In this document: in pieces, positions 50,171-59,576 of the stretch
Numbering within the stretch: position 1 is the first letter of the stretch
Layout: each line of letters opens with the position of its first letter
DNA from: M55B112 sp964539395
GTDB lineage: Bacteria > Bacteroidota > Bacteroidia > Bacteroidales > GCA-2748055
Assembly (NCBI GenBank): GCA_964539395.1
Contig: CAZIIU010000003.1
Coordinates: 1-64,000 of the forward strand
Reading direction: 5' to 3'
Length of the DNA stretch: 64,000 bases
Program-made: the position numbers and the translations under genes
Notes under the pieces: model-generated
What the model saw: only the letters and a program-made list of their open reading frames with translations
Databases searched by the model: none
Told to the model about the DNA's origin: nothing

Positions 50171-52177
50171 TCAGCCTTTCACCATCTCCAAAAAATCGTC
50201 GATTGAAATTAACGGAATCCCCAGTTCCTCCGCCTTTTTTCGCTTTTCCGGCCCCATATCCTCACCAGCAAGAACATAGGAGGTTTTTGTACTCACTGAC
50301 CCCACATTCTTCCCGCCGTTATTTTCCACTATTTCCTTTAGTTCATCCCTGGAATAACCGGTAAACTTCCCGGAAATAACAATGCTTTTTCCTGTCAACG
50401 GGCCGGATTCCGCTTTCTTTTCTTCACGGGGGATCGAAAATTGCAACCCGGCGTTTACCAGGTCATTTATCATCTGCTTATTCTTTTCGTTGCTGAAAAA
50501 GCTGATCACCGATTCGGCGATGCGCTCACCGATCTCCTCCACTTCAACCAACTCATCTTTTGTTGCAGAAATCAGTTGATCGATCGATCTGAAACGGGCT
50601 GCCAGCTTTTTTGCCACCGTCTCACCCACGTACCTGATCCCCAATGCATACAATACCCTGGGAAAGGGGACCGACTTCGAGCCCTCGATACTGGAGACCA
50701 GGTTGCGGGAAGATTTTTCAGCAAAACGGTCAAGTCCGATAATATCTTCATACTGCAATCTATACAGATCAGCGGGGTTATTTACCAGATTTTCATTATA
50801 CAGAAGTTCGATTGTTGCTTCAGCGGCGTTGATATTCATCGCCTTCCGGCTTACGAAATGCCCGAGGCGCTCCTTGATCTGTGGCGGGCAACCGTAGGCA
50901 TTGGGGCAATAGTGGGCCGCCTCACCAGGAAGCCTGGTCAAAGCAGTTCCGCATTCCGGACAGTTTGATATAAAACTTACCCGCGATGCGTCCTTCTTGC
51001 GCATACCGGTATCTACACCAACGATTTTGGGTATAATATCACCCCCTTTTTCCACAAATACATAATCCTCCTCCTTCAGTCCGAGCAATGCTATCTGATC
51101 GGCGTTATGCAGCGAGGCACGCTTCACCGTCGTACCTGCCAATTGCACGGGTGTCAGGTTCGCAACAGGTGTTACGGCACCTGTTCTTCCCACCTGGAAA
51201 TCGACACTTAGTAACCGGGTCCTTACCTGTTCAGCCTTGAACTTATATGCGATGGCCCACCTTGGTGTTTTTGCGGTGAAACCCAACTGCTGCTGCTGCT
51301 CCATGTTATTTACTTTCACTACCACACCGTCGATCTCAAAAGGAAGTTCCCTGCGGTTACCGGCCCAGTAATCGATAAAACTGAACACTTCATCGAGTGA
51401 ACCCGCCAACTTATTGTAGGGAGGTATCTTGAAACCCCAGTCACGGCATGCGTTAAGATTTTCGAAATGAGTGGCGAAAAGCGATTCTTTGGCAGCGAAT
51501 GAGTAAAGGTAGCAGTCGAGCGGACGCTTTGCCACGATTGAGGAATTCTGCAACTTAAGGGTTCCTGCGGTGGCGTTGCGTGGATTTGCAAACAGTTGCT
51601 CACCTGCCTTACTCCGTTGTTCGTTTAGACGGCGAAATCCCTCCAGCGGCATGAGCACCTCCCCTCGGATTTCAAAGCGATCAGGATAACCGTTTCCCCT
51701 CAGTTGAAGGGGAATGCTCCTGATCGTACGTACATTGGATGTCACATCATCACCGGTTATCCCATCGCCCCGGGTGAGTGCCCGAATAAGCCTTCCCTGT
51801 TCGTAGGTAAGGCTAATCGCCACGCCGTCGTACTTGAGTTCACAGGTATATTCCACAGATGCATCAATGACCTTTCGTACCCGATCTGCAAAGGCTGAAA
51901 GCTCCTCTCGGCTGTATGTGTTTCCTAAAGAGAGCATCGGAATTGCGTGCGGATACTGCTTAAACCCTTCCGAAATATCACTCCCTACCCGTTTCGTCGG
52001 TGAGTTTTCATCGTTAAACTCCGGGAACCTGTTTTCAAGGGATTCAAGCTCCTGTAAAAGCCGGTCAAATTCAAAGTCACTAATCTCCGGCTCTGCCTTT
52101 ACATAGTAGAGATAATTGTGCCGGTGCAATTCCCTGCGAAGCTCGTCAATGCGCCCTTTGGCCGAGTTCTTATCCAT
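50171..52177 (-). CDS. ligA: NAD-dependent DNA ligase
   Basis: The 668-residue protein has the adenylation motif with Lys115 (CELKYDGVAI), ALTRGDGITGDDVTSNVRTI, EIRGEVLMP, the zinc finger starting CPECG, helix-hairpin-helix repeats, and a C-terminal BRCT domain (KSIVISGKFTGYSRDELKEIVENNGGKN). It seals nicks in replication and repair using NAD+. It stands alone. Confidence 0.98.
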   Translation of the reverse strand: MDKNSAKGRIDELRRELHRHNYLYYVKAEPEISDFEFDRLLQELESLENRFPEFNDENSPTKRVGSDISEGFKQYPHAIPMLSLGNTYSREELSAFADRVRKVIDASVEYTCELKYDGVAISLTYEQGRLIRALTRGDGITGDDVTSNVRTIRSIPLQLRGNGYPDRFEIRGEVLMPLEGFRRLNEQRSKAGEQLFANPRNATAGTLKLQNSSIVAKRPLDCYLYSFAAKESLFATHFENLNACRDWGFKIPPYNKLAGSLDEVFSFIDYWAGNRRELPFEIDGVVVKVNNMEQQQQLGFTAKTPRWAIAYKFKAEQVRTRLLSVDFQVGRTGAVTPVANLTPVQLAGTTVKRASLHNADQIALLGLKEEDYVFVEKGGDIIPKIVGVDTGMRKKDASRVSFISNCPECGTALTRLPGEAAHYCPNAYGCPPQIKERLGHFVSRKAMNINAAEATIELLYNENLVNNPADLYRLQYEDIIGLDRFAEKSSRNLVSSIEGSKSVPFPRVLYALGIRYVGETVAKKLAARFRSIDQLISATKDELVEVEEIGERIAESVISFFSNEKNKQMINDLVNAGLQFSIPREEKKAESGPLTGKSIVISGKFTGYSRDELKEIVENNGGKNVGSVSTKTSYVLAGEDMGPEKRKKAEELGIPLISIDDFLEMVKG

Positions 52178-52498
52178 TTTAGTTGTTTTCTGTTTCTATA
52201 TGCAGCCCGCACCCCGATTTACTGTAACAAAAGTCCTAACTGTCTGTCGGAAGCACTGTTTCATGTCAGCCGTTCTTTCATGTAAAATTAACAAAAAAAC
52301 CCCGGCAGTACACTAAATAGAACCTTGCAATAATGATCTTTTTGCTAAATTTGACCTTTTTAGTAAAAGGGAATTGTTCCTGATTCTAAAAATCCCTTTA
52401 GCAAAACAAGCGGGTTATGCAACTGACGGTCTTCCGGAAAGGTCTGTATGATTGTGACAGCACAGGGAAATTTAGAGAACTAAACTCAAACAAACCAG
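52178..52498. other. Gap between divergent ligA and the T9SS protease gene
   Basis: A promoter-like TAAATTTG lies at 52346-52353. The 140-base leader contains an AAAGGGA / TCCCTTT stem at about 52366-52404 and a GTCTTCCGGAAAGG region. I see no known riboswitch. Confidence 0.45.
52346..52353 (+). promoter_or_regulatory. TAnnTTTG -7 element of the protease / ABC transporter region
   Basis: TAAATTTG lies about 145 bases before the GTG start of the protease gene. The long leader is unexplained. Confidence 0.45.
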
Positions 52499-54178
52499 GT
52501 GAAAAATATTCTGTATGCAATAACTGTGGCGTTACTCCTCCTGCTGAAAGGACCCGGCGTAAGTGCACAGGTTAGTTACGGGGGCAGGCCCCTTATGAAT
52601 GCGTCTGATTTCAATGCAGAAAAGGTAATGTACCTTCTGCCACGTGAAGACCCGCTGCTGCTGGACGGACTCCGTAAATCGACCTATAACAATAATAAAA
52701 AGGTGTTGATTTTCGCCACCGAACGACCGGTGGATATTTCACCGGAATACAATGGCGAGTGGGTCGTTAACGGGGGAACGCATATCTGGCGGGTGCATCT
52801 TATATCACCGGAAGCATACTCACTTGGGGTGCACTTCTCTGAGTTTGCACTTGAAAACGGGGCTAAATTGTTTGTATACGACCCCGGCGGACGACACATT
52901 AAAGGTGCATTCACTAAAGAAAACAACAAGGAATTTGGTCAATTCTATGTCGGACACCTGCCCGGCAACGAGATGATTATTGAACTGCAGACCAACGATC
53001 CCGGACGCTACTACGGTAACCTGCGGATCGGCATGCTTTCTCATGCTTTCCTGCCGGTTTACGCCGAGAAAAGCACTGATGATATCGGATTGGGCACATC
53101 ACAGGACTGCGAGATCGATATTAATTGTTCGGAAGGGCAGGAGTGGCAGATACTAAAACGGTCGGTGGTTCATATTGCTACAACAGCTCAGTTATGTACC
53201 GGGGTATTGGTTAATAATACTGCTTACGACGGTAAACCCTATATTCTTACAGCTGAACATTGTATCAATAATGATTTCTATGCCGAAAGAAGTGTCTTTT
53301 ACTTCGGCTATGAGAACAGTGAATGCTTTTTAAATGACGGCAATAAAAACCAGTCGGTGAGCGGCTCATCGCTGATATCCACCGGCGATTCGATCGATTT
53401 TACCCTGGTACGGCTTACAAGGATCCCCCCGGGGGAATTTAATGTTTATTATGCCGGTTGGGATGTACGCAAACAGGGACATCTGAGCTCAGTGACACTA
53501 CACCATCCCAATGCCGACGCCATGAAGATATCGTTCGATCATGACCCAACCGTTGAAGCAGTAGCTGTACCGGGCGACCTGAGAGATTACATTGTGGAAT
53601 CGAACTACAGGATCGCAAAATGGGACATAGGTTCAACGGAAGGGGGCTCATCGGGTTGTCCGCTGTTTAATTCATCCAAAAAGCTAATCGGGGTGTTGTC
53701 AGGCGGACTCGCATTCTGCGGCGATTCAATCGGTTATAATGCCGAGACCGGAAGGGTGTTGTTTTCACTTAACGGGAACGAGAATGACTTTTTTTCAAAG
53801 ATGCATTTCGCATGGGACTACTATTCAACTGCCAGTAAGCAGTTGAAGTACTGGCTCGATCCGGTTAATGCCGGACAGCAGGTGATCGGCGGACTTACCT
53901 CGAAGGAGGTAGGAGTGAAAGAGGAGCTTTCAGCCAGAGGTGAATTGCAGATTTTTCCAAATCCTGCTTCCGGGTTTTTCACAATCGAATTGCCTGTATA
54001 TAACGGTAAACAGATCAGTATCACCATGTACGACTTAACCGGCAGGAGGGTCTACGCGCGGAAGCATACATCTGCTTTCCCGGTAACAGTTGCAGCAGGT
54101 GAACTACCAACGGGCATATATCTGTTAAAGGTTGAAGCTGACGAAAAAAGTCTGTCGGGAAGGGTGGTGCTGGAGTGA
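52499..54178 (+). CDS. Trypsin-like serine protease with T9SS sorting domain
   Basis: The gene starts at GTG 52499 with a clear signal peptide (ending GVSAQ) and encodes 559 residues. An immunoglobulin-like N-terminal region precedes a chymotrypsin-fold protease: ILTAEHCI (His, about 255), DFTLVRL (Asp, about 300) and STEGGSSGCPLF (Ser, about 385), as in lysyl endopeptidase-type enzymes. The last 80 residues (LQIFPNPASGFFTIEL ... GIYLLKV) are a type A C-terminal signal of the type IX secretion system, so it is exported to the cell surface. The BtuF gene start region overlaps its stop. Confidence 0.92.
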   Translation: MKNILYAITVALLLLLKGPGVSAQVSYGGRPLMNASDFNAEKVMYLLPREDPLLLDGLRKSTYNNNKKVLIFATERPVDISPEYNGEWVVNGGTHIWRVHLISPEAYSLGVHFSEFALENGAKLFVYDPGGRHIKGAFTKENNKEFGQFYVGHLPGNEMIIELQTNDPGRYYGNLRIGMLSHAFLPVYAEKSTDDIGLGTSQDCEIDINCSEGQEWQILKRSVVHIATTAQLCTGVLVNNTAYDGKPYILTAEHCINNDFYAERSVFYFGYENSECFLNDGNKNQSVSGSSLISTGDSIDFTLVRLTRIPPGEFNVYYAGWDVRKQGHLSSVTLHHPNADAMKISFDHDPTVEAVAVPGDLRDYIVESNYRIAKWDIGSTEGGSSGCPLFNSSKKLIGVLSGGLAFCGDSIGYNAETGRVLFSLNGNENDFFSKMHFAWDYYSTASKQLKYWLDPVNAGQQVIGGLTSKEVGVKEELSARGELQIFPNPASGFFTIELPVYNGKQISITMYDLTGRRVYARKHTSAFPVTVAAGELPTGIYLLKVEADEKSLSGRVVLE

Positions 54179-54190
54179 TGAAGTTTCTCT

Positions 54191-54323
54191 TTCAGGACAT
54201 AATGAGGTGCACTGTCGCGATGCTGAAGTTACTTCTTCAGGACATAATGAGGTGCACTGTCGCGATGCTGAAGTTACTTCTTCAGGACATAATGAGTCTC
54301 GCTGCTTCGATGCTGAATTTTCG
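54191..54323 (+). repeat. 45-bp tandem repeat in the 5' region of the btuF-like gene
   Basis: TTCAGGACATAATGAGGTGC begins units at 54191, 54236 and 54281. The first two are identical over 45 bases; the third diverges in its middle and end. The period keeps the frame, so the repeats could be an extended N-terminus (QDIMRCTVAMLKLLL) or a leader ahead of the true start. Confidence 0.9.
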
Positions 54324-55509
54324 TTGTGTAAATTTCAAACCTCACATCTTGAATCTGAAAACTATACTGATCTTTCTGCTGATAAGTTCGATGCTGTCAG
54401 CCTGCAAAAATCCGGCAGACAGGGAGCTCCATCACCGGTCCGCTGCCGTTAAAAATATCAACCAACCCTCCTATGCGAAGAAATTCACTGTTGAACACTT
54501 TGGCAACTACAATCTTGTAACGGTACACGCACCCTGGCAGAACGCGGACGATCACTCCATACGCTACCTTACAGGCAGGGATATCAATATCCAGGGTATT
54601 CCCGACTCATTGTCGCACCTTACCTTTATCCAAACCCCGATCGAAAGTACCGTGATCATGTCAGCTACCTATATTACTTTTCTCGATACGCTTGGTTTAT
54701 TGCAATCGGTGAAAGGGGTTTCTGACGGTTCAAACATCTTTCATCCGTTACTGCATCAAAAGTGTAAAGCGGGTGATGTCCGCGAGGTGGGATTCGATAA
54801 CAATCTGAACTATGAGGTACTGGTAGATCTCCAGCCCGATGTAGTGTTTATGTTTGGAGTGCAGGCAGGAATCGTTCAAACAATTAAAAAACTGGAGGAG
54901 ATAGGTATCACTGTTGTGATCTGTGCCGATTACCTTGAGCCGCATCCGTTGGGCAGAAGTGAGTGGATAAAATTTTTCGCGGCATTTTATGAGCTGGAGG
55001 AGCATGCCGACCTGATTTTTAGTGAGATTGCTGAGCAATACAACACAATAGCGGAAAATGCTACCGGTATCCTTGACGAGCCTTCCGTTATGCTTGGACT
55101 GCCATGGAAGGACGTATGGTACATCGCGGGTGGGAAATCGTTTGCTGCAAAGCTGATCAGCGATGCGGGAGGGCACTACATTTTTGAAAATGAAAACCAT
55201 GCCGAAGCGAAACCGGTAAGCATCGAGAGAGTATTTCAGCGCGGGCTGGAGGCGGATATATGGATCAATCCCGGTGTGGCTGCCAACCGGCGTACCATCC
55301 TCGATCATGACCAGCGGTTTGAAAATCTGAAAGCGTTTAAGCAAAACAGGGTTTTTAACCACACGAAACGGATGTCGCCCGGGGGAGGAAACGACTACTG
55401 GGAATCGGGAGTGCTCCGGTCCGACAGGGTGCTGCAGGACCTTGCTGCGATTTGCAGCGATCCGAAAGTCGAAAACAGCGAGCTTTATTATTACGAAAGG
55501 ATTCAATAA
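54310..55509 (+). CDS. btuF: BtuF-like ABC transporter substrate-binding lipoprotein
   Basis: I choose ATG 54310 because a lipoprotein signal with LSAC follows 28 residues later, giving 399 residues. The open frame reaches back to GTG 54175 / ATG 54178, which overlaps the protease stop and would add 45 repeat-encoded residues ahead of the signal, an unlikely export signal. The mature part is a two-lobe BtuF/FecB fold: YITFLDTLGLLQSVKGVSDG, NYEVLVDLQPDVVFMFG, YLEPHPLGRSEWIKFFA and ADIWINPG. It binds a cobalamin, haem or siderophore-type ligand for the permease at 55974. Confidence 0.85.
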   Translation: MLNFRCVNFKPHILNLKTILIFLLISSMLSACKNPADRELHHRSAAVKNINQPSYAKKFTVEHFGNYNLVTVHAPWQNADDHSIRYLTGRDINIQGIPDSLSHLTFIQTPIESTVIMSATYITFLDTLGLLQSVKGVSDGSNIFHPLLHQKCKAGDVREVGFDNNLNYEVLVDLQPDVVFMFGVQAGIVQTIKKLEEIGITVVICADYLEPHPLGRSEWIKFFAAFYELEEHADLIFSEIAEQYNTIAENATGILDEPSVMLGLPWKDVWYIAGGKSFAAKLISDAGGHYIFENENHAEAKPVSIERVFQRGLEADIWINPGVAANRRTILDHDQRFENLKAFKQNRVFNHTKRMSPGGGNDYWESGVLRSDRVLQDLAAICSDPKVENSELYYYERIQ

Positions 55510-55687
55510 ATACTTCTTACATTCAGCAGTTTACGCACATTTGCTACTGTCGGTTTTTAGTTCAGTGGCATAAACCCCTGTGATTATAAAGCTCAATGGC
55601 TCTGTGCTGAAAAAGTGTCGCAATTCCTAAAATTAATACAGATCACTATCAAATCCATATTTTTCTGCGATACTGTTAAAAATTGTA

Positions 55688-55695
55688 TAAATTTG
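55688..55695 (+). promoter_or_regulatory. TAnnTTTG -7 element before the btuC operon
   Basis: TAAATTTG lies 22 bases before ATG 55718. Confidence 0.5.
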
Positions 55696-55717
55696 ATCTG
55701 TAACTAAATTGGATCGT

Positions 55718-56008
55718 ATGGCCAGTATCAGGAACTTGAAAAAAAACATTAATATATTGACGTATGACATGCTCACAAGGTGTTACAGCCTTAAAGAGAG
55801 CGATCCGAATATAACAGGTGACAAGTTTGAAGAGATTATCAGGAAAATTGTTTACCTGCGGAACGACCTGGTGCTGCGGACCAATCACCCGGAAGTTAAT
55901 GCGGAAAGCAAGAGCCTGAAGTCTCACTACCGAAAGATAAAGGAGGAACTCTACGAGCTTTGTGGGGTGATTGATGAATTACAGACCAAAAAAGATATTG
56001 ACCGGTAA
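55718..56008 (+). CDS. Small helical protein ahead of the btuC-like permease
   Basis: ATG 55718 (MASIRNLKKNINILTYDML) gives 96 residues, mostly helical and charged (DKFEEIIRKIVYLRNDLVLR, then KSHYRKIKEELYELCGVIDEL). The gene overlaps the permease start by 35 bases, so their translation is coupled. I do not recognise it; by position it could regulate or assist the transporter. Confidence 0.75.
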   Translation: MASIRNLKKNINILTYDMLTRCYSLKESDPNITGDKFEEIIRKIVYLRNDLVLRTNHPEVNAESKSLKSHYRKIKEELYELCGVIDELQTKKDIDR

Positions 56009-57017
56009 GTCTGGATATATATCCCGCGTCGTTGCTCTGGCAATCCTTCTGCTTGTGCTGGTAATGCTCAATATTTCAGTAGGTACCGTCAGGATTCCCT
56101 TCGGTGATGTTATCTCGTTTCTCAGCGGGAAAGGAGAGCTCTCAACTCAACACCGGCTCATTCTGTCAGATTTCAGGGTCCCCCGCCTGATCACAGCCCT
56201 GCTGGCTGGTGCCGCTCTGGCAGTAAGTGGACTTCAGATGCAGACGATCTTTCGCAATCCGTTGGCTGGTCCGTATGTGCTCGGCATAAGTTCCGGTGCC
56301 AGCCTGGGGGCTGCCCTTGTGCTTCTGGGTACCGGAGCTTTGACAACCGGGCTTTTGGCAAGGTGGGGGCTTGTAGCAGCGGCATGGCTGGGTGCCGCAT
56401 CGGTAATGTTTATCCTCCTTCTGGTAACTATTCGTATCCGCAGCATCATGACTATTCTGATCCTGGGGATCATGTTTAGCAGTGGACTCTCCGCGATTAT
56501 CAGTATCATGCAGTATTTCGGCAATGCTGCTGCATTGAAATCATTTGTAATCTGGAGTCTCGGCAGCCTGGGCGATGTTTCAGGGAGCTCGCTGTCGGTG
56601 CTCGTTGTAACGATTATCCCGGCACTGATATTTTCCCTTTTCTCTGTTAAGGGACTTAATGCCCTGATGATGGGAGAAGAGGCTGCCGGGACTCTGGGAG
56701 TAAATATTTTGGCTACACGAATCATGGTATTTATCAGTACAAGTGTTTTGGCAGGAAGTATTACAGCCTTTTGCGGACCAATCGGTTTTGTAGGAATCGC
56801 AGTACCGCATATCACCCGGTTTTACACCGGCAGGTCAGATATGCGCTACCTTTTGCCGGCGACAATGATGATGGGTATGGTTATACTGGTATTGAGTGAC
56901 ATCATCTCTCAGTTGCCTGGGTCTGATAGTATTCTTCCTGTCAATGCAATAACTTCGCTGATTGGAATCCCGGTGGTAATATGGGTGGTGATTAGCCGGA
57001 AGAAAGGGTTCAGCTAA
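55974..57017 (+). CDS. btuC: FecCD / BtuC-type ABC transporter permease
   Basis: ATG 55974 gives 347 residues with about ten membrane helices. Motifs SDFRVPRLITALLAGAALAVSGLQMQTIFRNPLAGPYVLGISSGASLGAA and GPIGFVGIAVPHITRF are diagnostic of the FecCD family. It forms the membrane channel for the substrate delivered by the BtuF-like protein. The ATPase gene follows after 57 bases. Confidence 0.95.
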   Translation: MNYRPKKILTGKSGYISRVVALAILLLVLVMLNISVGTVRIPFGDVISFLSGKGELSTQHRLILSDFRVPRLITALLAGAALAVSGLQMQTIFRNPLAGPYVLGISSGASLGAALVLLGTGALTTGLLARWGLVAAAWLGAASVMFILLLVTIRIRSIMTILILGIMFSSGLSAIISIMQYFGNAAALKSFVIWSLGSLGDVSGSSLSVLVVTIIPALIFSLFSVKGLNALMMGEEAAGTLGVNILATRIMVFISTSVLAGSITAFCGPIGFVGIAVPHITRFYTGRSDMRYLLPATMMMGMVILVLSDIISQLPGSDSILPVNAITSLIGIPVVIWVVISRKKGFS

Positions 57018-57074
57018 TTGAAAGTAAGTAATAAGACAAACATGAGACAATCAGTTACTCAGTAAACCGGTGGT

Positions 57075-58163
57075 ATGCAGCAGGAGGATTTGGAATATAG
57101 TATGCGACTGAAGGATGTATGGTTAGGCTATAAACCTGGCGAGCATCTGGTTCGTTCTGTGAATGCCTCAATTAGTCCGGGCGAGATGATCGCTCTGGTG
57201 GGACGAAATGGTACAGGGAAGAGCACTTTGCTGAGAACTATCGCCGGTATACAGCCGGCGGTGCAGGGTGATGTGCTTCTCAATGGTCGTTCCATTGGAA
57301 GAATACCTCCGCGCGAGCGATCCCTGTTGCTTTCCTTTGTCAGCACCGGCAGCACTTTCACGGAAAACCTGACCGTTTTTGAGATGGTATCGCTCGGACG
57401 TCACCCTTACACGAACTGGTGGGGAGCGCTTCGTGAATCCGACAGGAGAAAGATCACTGAATCGATCCGGTTTGTTGGTATGGAAAAGTTCCTGGAGGCA
57501 AGTGTCAACCGTCTGAGCGACGGGGAACGTCAACGGGTTATGATCGCCATGGCACTTGCACAGGACACACAATTGATGGTCCTCGATGAGCCAACTGCCT
57601 TTCTTGATATCCCAAACCGGATCGGCATTGTAGAGGTGCTTTACCGGCTGAAGGAGGAGGGACATTCGGTAATTTTTTCCACACACGATTTCGACAATGT
57701 GTTCAGCTATGCGGACAAGATTTGGGCAATTTCTGACAGACAATTGCTTGAAGGTTCTCCTGAGGACCTGGGTTTGAATGGTGCCTTTGAAAAACTGTTC
57801 AACGAGTCGAAAGTTGCTTTTGATTATGAGAACCTGAGATTTGTACGCCGGAGGGTGCCGGAAAAGCAGATTGTGTTAGATGCACGGGATGAAACTGTTA
57901 ATCATTGGACTGCCAGGTCTTTAGAGCGTATAGGATATCAAGTACTACCAGTGAATAAGGTAAAAGACATGAACTATGACAGCTTGCCCGGGAAGATGGA
58001 GCAGCCCGGAATCAGTCTGGAAGATTCCGGTTCGAAAGAGAATATGGCAGTGCGCGCAGGGAAGAATGAACAGGGATACTGCTGGTCACTCGTAGAGGAG
58101 CAGAATGAAATTGAGTTCAAATCGCTGTATGAATTGACCGGATATTTGCGCCGAATGAAATAA
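57075..58163 (+). CDS. btuD: BtuD/HmuV-type ABC transporter ATPase with C-terminal extension
   Basis: The 362-residue protein has GRNGTGKST (Walker A), LSDGERQRVMIAMALAQD (signature), LMVLDEPTAFLD (Walker B) and STHDFD (switch His). The core ends near residue 255; the remaining 105 residues (VLDARDETVNHWTARSLERIGYQVL...) form an extra domain not needed for ATPase activity. It powers the permease. Confidence 0.94.
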   Translation: MQQEDLEYSMRLKDVWLGYKPGEHLVRSVNASISPGEMIALVGRNGTGKSTLLRTIAGIQPAVQGDVLLNGRSIGRIPPRERSLLLSFVSTGSTFTENLTVFEMVSLGRHPYTNWWGALRESDRRKITESIRFVGMEKFLEASVNRLSDGERQRVMIAMALAQDTQLMVLDEPTAFLDIPNRIGIVEVLYRLKEEGHSVIFSTHDFDNVFSYADKIWAISDRQLLEGSPEDLGLNGAFEKLFNESKVAFDYENLRFVRRRVPEKQIVLDARDETVNHWTARSLERIGYQVLPVNKVKDMNYDSLPGKMEQPGISLEDSGSKENMAVRAGKNEQGYCWSLVEEQNEIEFKSLYELTGYLRRMK

Positions 58164-58203
58164 TTGTGTAATTTTCGTTCCCGAACAATTAAGCAGAGAA
58201 ATC

Positions 58204-58431
58204 ATGGCAGATACATCTTCATCCAAAGTCAGGAAATCCATTGCATATATTCTTTCCGGACTGATCCTGGTCTTTTCGTTCCTTTCCATACTTGCTATTT
58301 GGGACATTATCGATTACGACGACCTTGTGAAAAGGATGTTCCAGTCGCTCATGGTGATCCTGGCTGCATCCGCAGTGATCGTATTGATTTTCGCGATACT
58401 CGACCGGCCCGATCGGGAAGACAGTGAATGA
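58204..58431 (+). CDS. Small two-helix membrane protein
   Basis: The 75-residue protein has two hydrophobic segments (about 13-33 and 46-66) and charged ends. It starts 40 bases after the ATPase gene on the same strand, and its stop abuts the convergent glycosyltransferase gene. No family recognised. Confidence 0.75.
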   Translation: MADTSSSKVRKSIAYILSGLILVFSFLSILAIWDIIDYDDLVKRMFQSLMVILAASAVIVLIFAILDRPDREDSE

Positions 58432-58445
58432 GCTACAAACCGGTT

Positions 58446-59576
58446 TTATACATCCTTCAGTAGTGACAGGATCTTCTTCGCATTAGAGGTAATGTTATAT
58501 TGCTTCATCATTTCAGTTCTTTTATGAACCTCTTCCGCAGTAAATGGGGTTTTCATCAATTCTTCGATCATTGCAACGGCCTCGCCGGGGGTACGATATA
58601 CATTACAGAGAGCGTCGAGCCCGCTGCCGCTCAGCATAAGCGGGTTTGCCATGCAGTGCCTTCCCGCGTAAAGACTGTGAAGTAACTTAAGCTTTAAACC
58701 GGTGGGCTGGTAAGTATACAACAAGTTGATATGTGCCTCTCCAACCAACCTGTCCATTTCTGTTCCCTCCGGGTTTGGGATCAGTTCAATATGCGGATAC
58801 CTGTCGCAGAACCGGCGAACATAGCCACCCGGGTTTTTACCGGCGATCACCACATGGTAGGTAACCCTGGAGAGCACTTGTCTGACGAGGTAATGCAGGG
58901 CCCGCTCATTTTCAGGAACGGAGAGGTTACCGTGCAGCAGGATGTATTCGCCTTTTCCTGGCGAGGAGGTAACATCCTTGTGCATCTGGAATGCAGGGAG
59001 ATGAATGCTGTTCCTGTATTTACCATTGAAATAGGCCGTGTCGGTGGCAGAGATGGAGAGCACCTTATCGGTATTTTTCAGAATTTTCTCATAGTGTACC
59101 AGCTTGCGCGCCTCACTGGCCAGGAACAACTTTCTAAACAATTTCCGTTCGCTACCGGCAAGCATCCGATAATATTTATGCTCAATATTGTGGGCTCTGA
59201 CGAGTACCTTTTTTCCAGCGTTTCTGCATTGATTGAGCAGCAGGGTTGTGTGCAGACCCTCGAAGAGCACTGGATGCGGATCGCTTAACAGTTTTTCTTT
59301 AAGTTCATCCGATTGCCGTGTGATGACAATATAGGGCAGCCTGTTAAAAAAATATCCAAGTCCGCTTTTTCGCCTGTAGTAATGGACCTTATAACATATC
59401 TTCTCAAGTTCGATTGCCGGTCCCCTTTCATAAAGAAATGCATGCAGTATAATCCTCACGCTTTCTTTGCTGATTGCTTTCAGCTTATAGTATACATCAA
59501 TGATGCCGCCATAATCGGGAGGGTAGGGTACACTGAAGGCAACGACATGCAGGTATTTCGGGTCAGGATCTTCCAT
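58446..59576 (-). CDS. Glycosyltransferase, GT4-like
   Basis: The 376-residue protein has VPYPPDYGGIIDVYY near the N-terminus (acceptor-site glycine loop), LVRAHNIEHKYY in the linker, YILLHGNLSVPENERAL and HVVIAGKNPGGYVRRF at the donor fold, and TGLKLKLLHSLYAGRHCMAN, the usual donor-binding helix. It probably adds sugars to a surface polysaccharide. It stands alone on the minus strand. Its promoter may be TAACTTTG at 59616-59609. Confidence 0.85.
   Translation of the reverse strand: MEDPDPKYLHVVAFSVPYPPDYGGIIDVYYKLKAISKESVRIILHAFLYERGPAIELEKICYKVHYYRRKSGLGYFFNRLPYIVITRQSDELKEKLLSDPHPVLFEGLHTTLLLNQCRNAGKKVLVRAHNIEHKYYRMLAGSERKLFRKLFLASEARKLVHYEKILKNTDKVLSISATDTAYFNGKYRNSIHLPAFQMHKDVTSSPGKGEYILLHGNLSVPENERALHYLVRQVLSRVTYHVVIAGKNPGGYVRRFCDRYPHIELIPNPEGTEMDRLVGEAHINLLYTYQPTGLKLKLLHSLYAGRHCMANPLMLSGSGLDALCNVYRTPGEAVAMIEELMKTPFTAEEVHKRTEMMKQYNITSNAKKILSLLKDV

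Noticed and set aside
52320..52498. A cobalamin riboswitch upstream of the protease/BtuFCD region
   Set aside because: The leader lacks the conserved B12-box and paired elements; only a short GGGA/TCCC stem is present.
54748..55506. A 252-codon minus-strand frame
   Set aside because: It lies wholly opposite the BtuF-like gene, which has clear family motifs.
56234..56815. A 193-codon minus-strand frame
   Set aside because: Opposite the btuC-like permease; low-complexity composition typical of antisense to membrane proteins.
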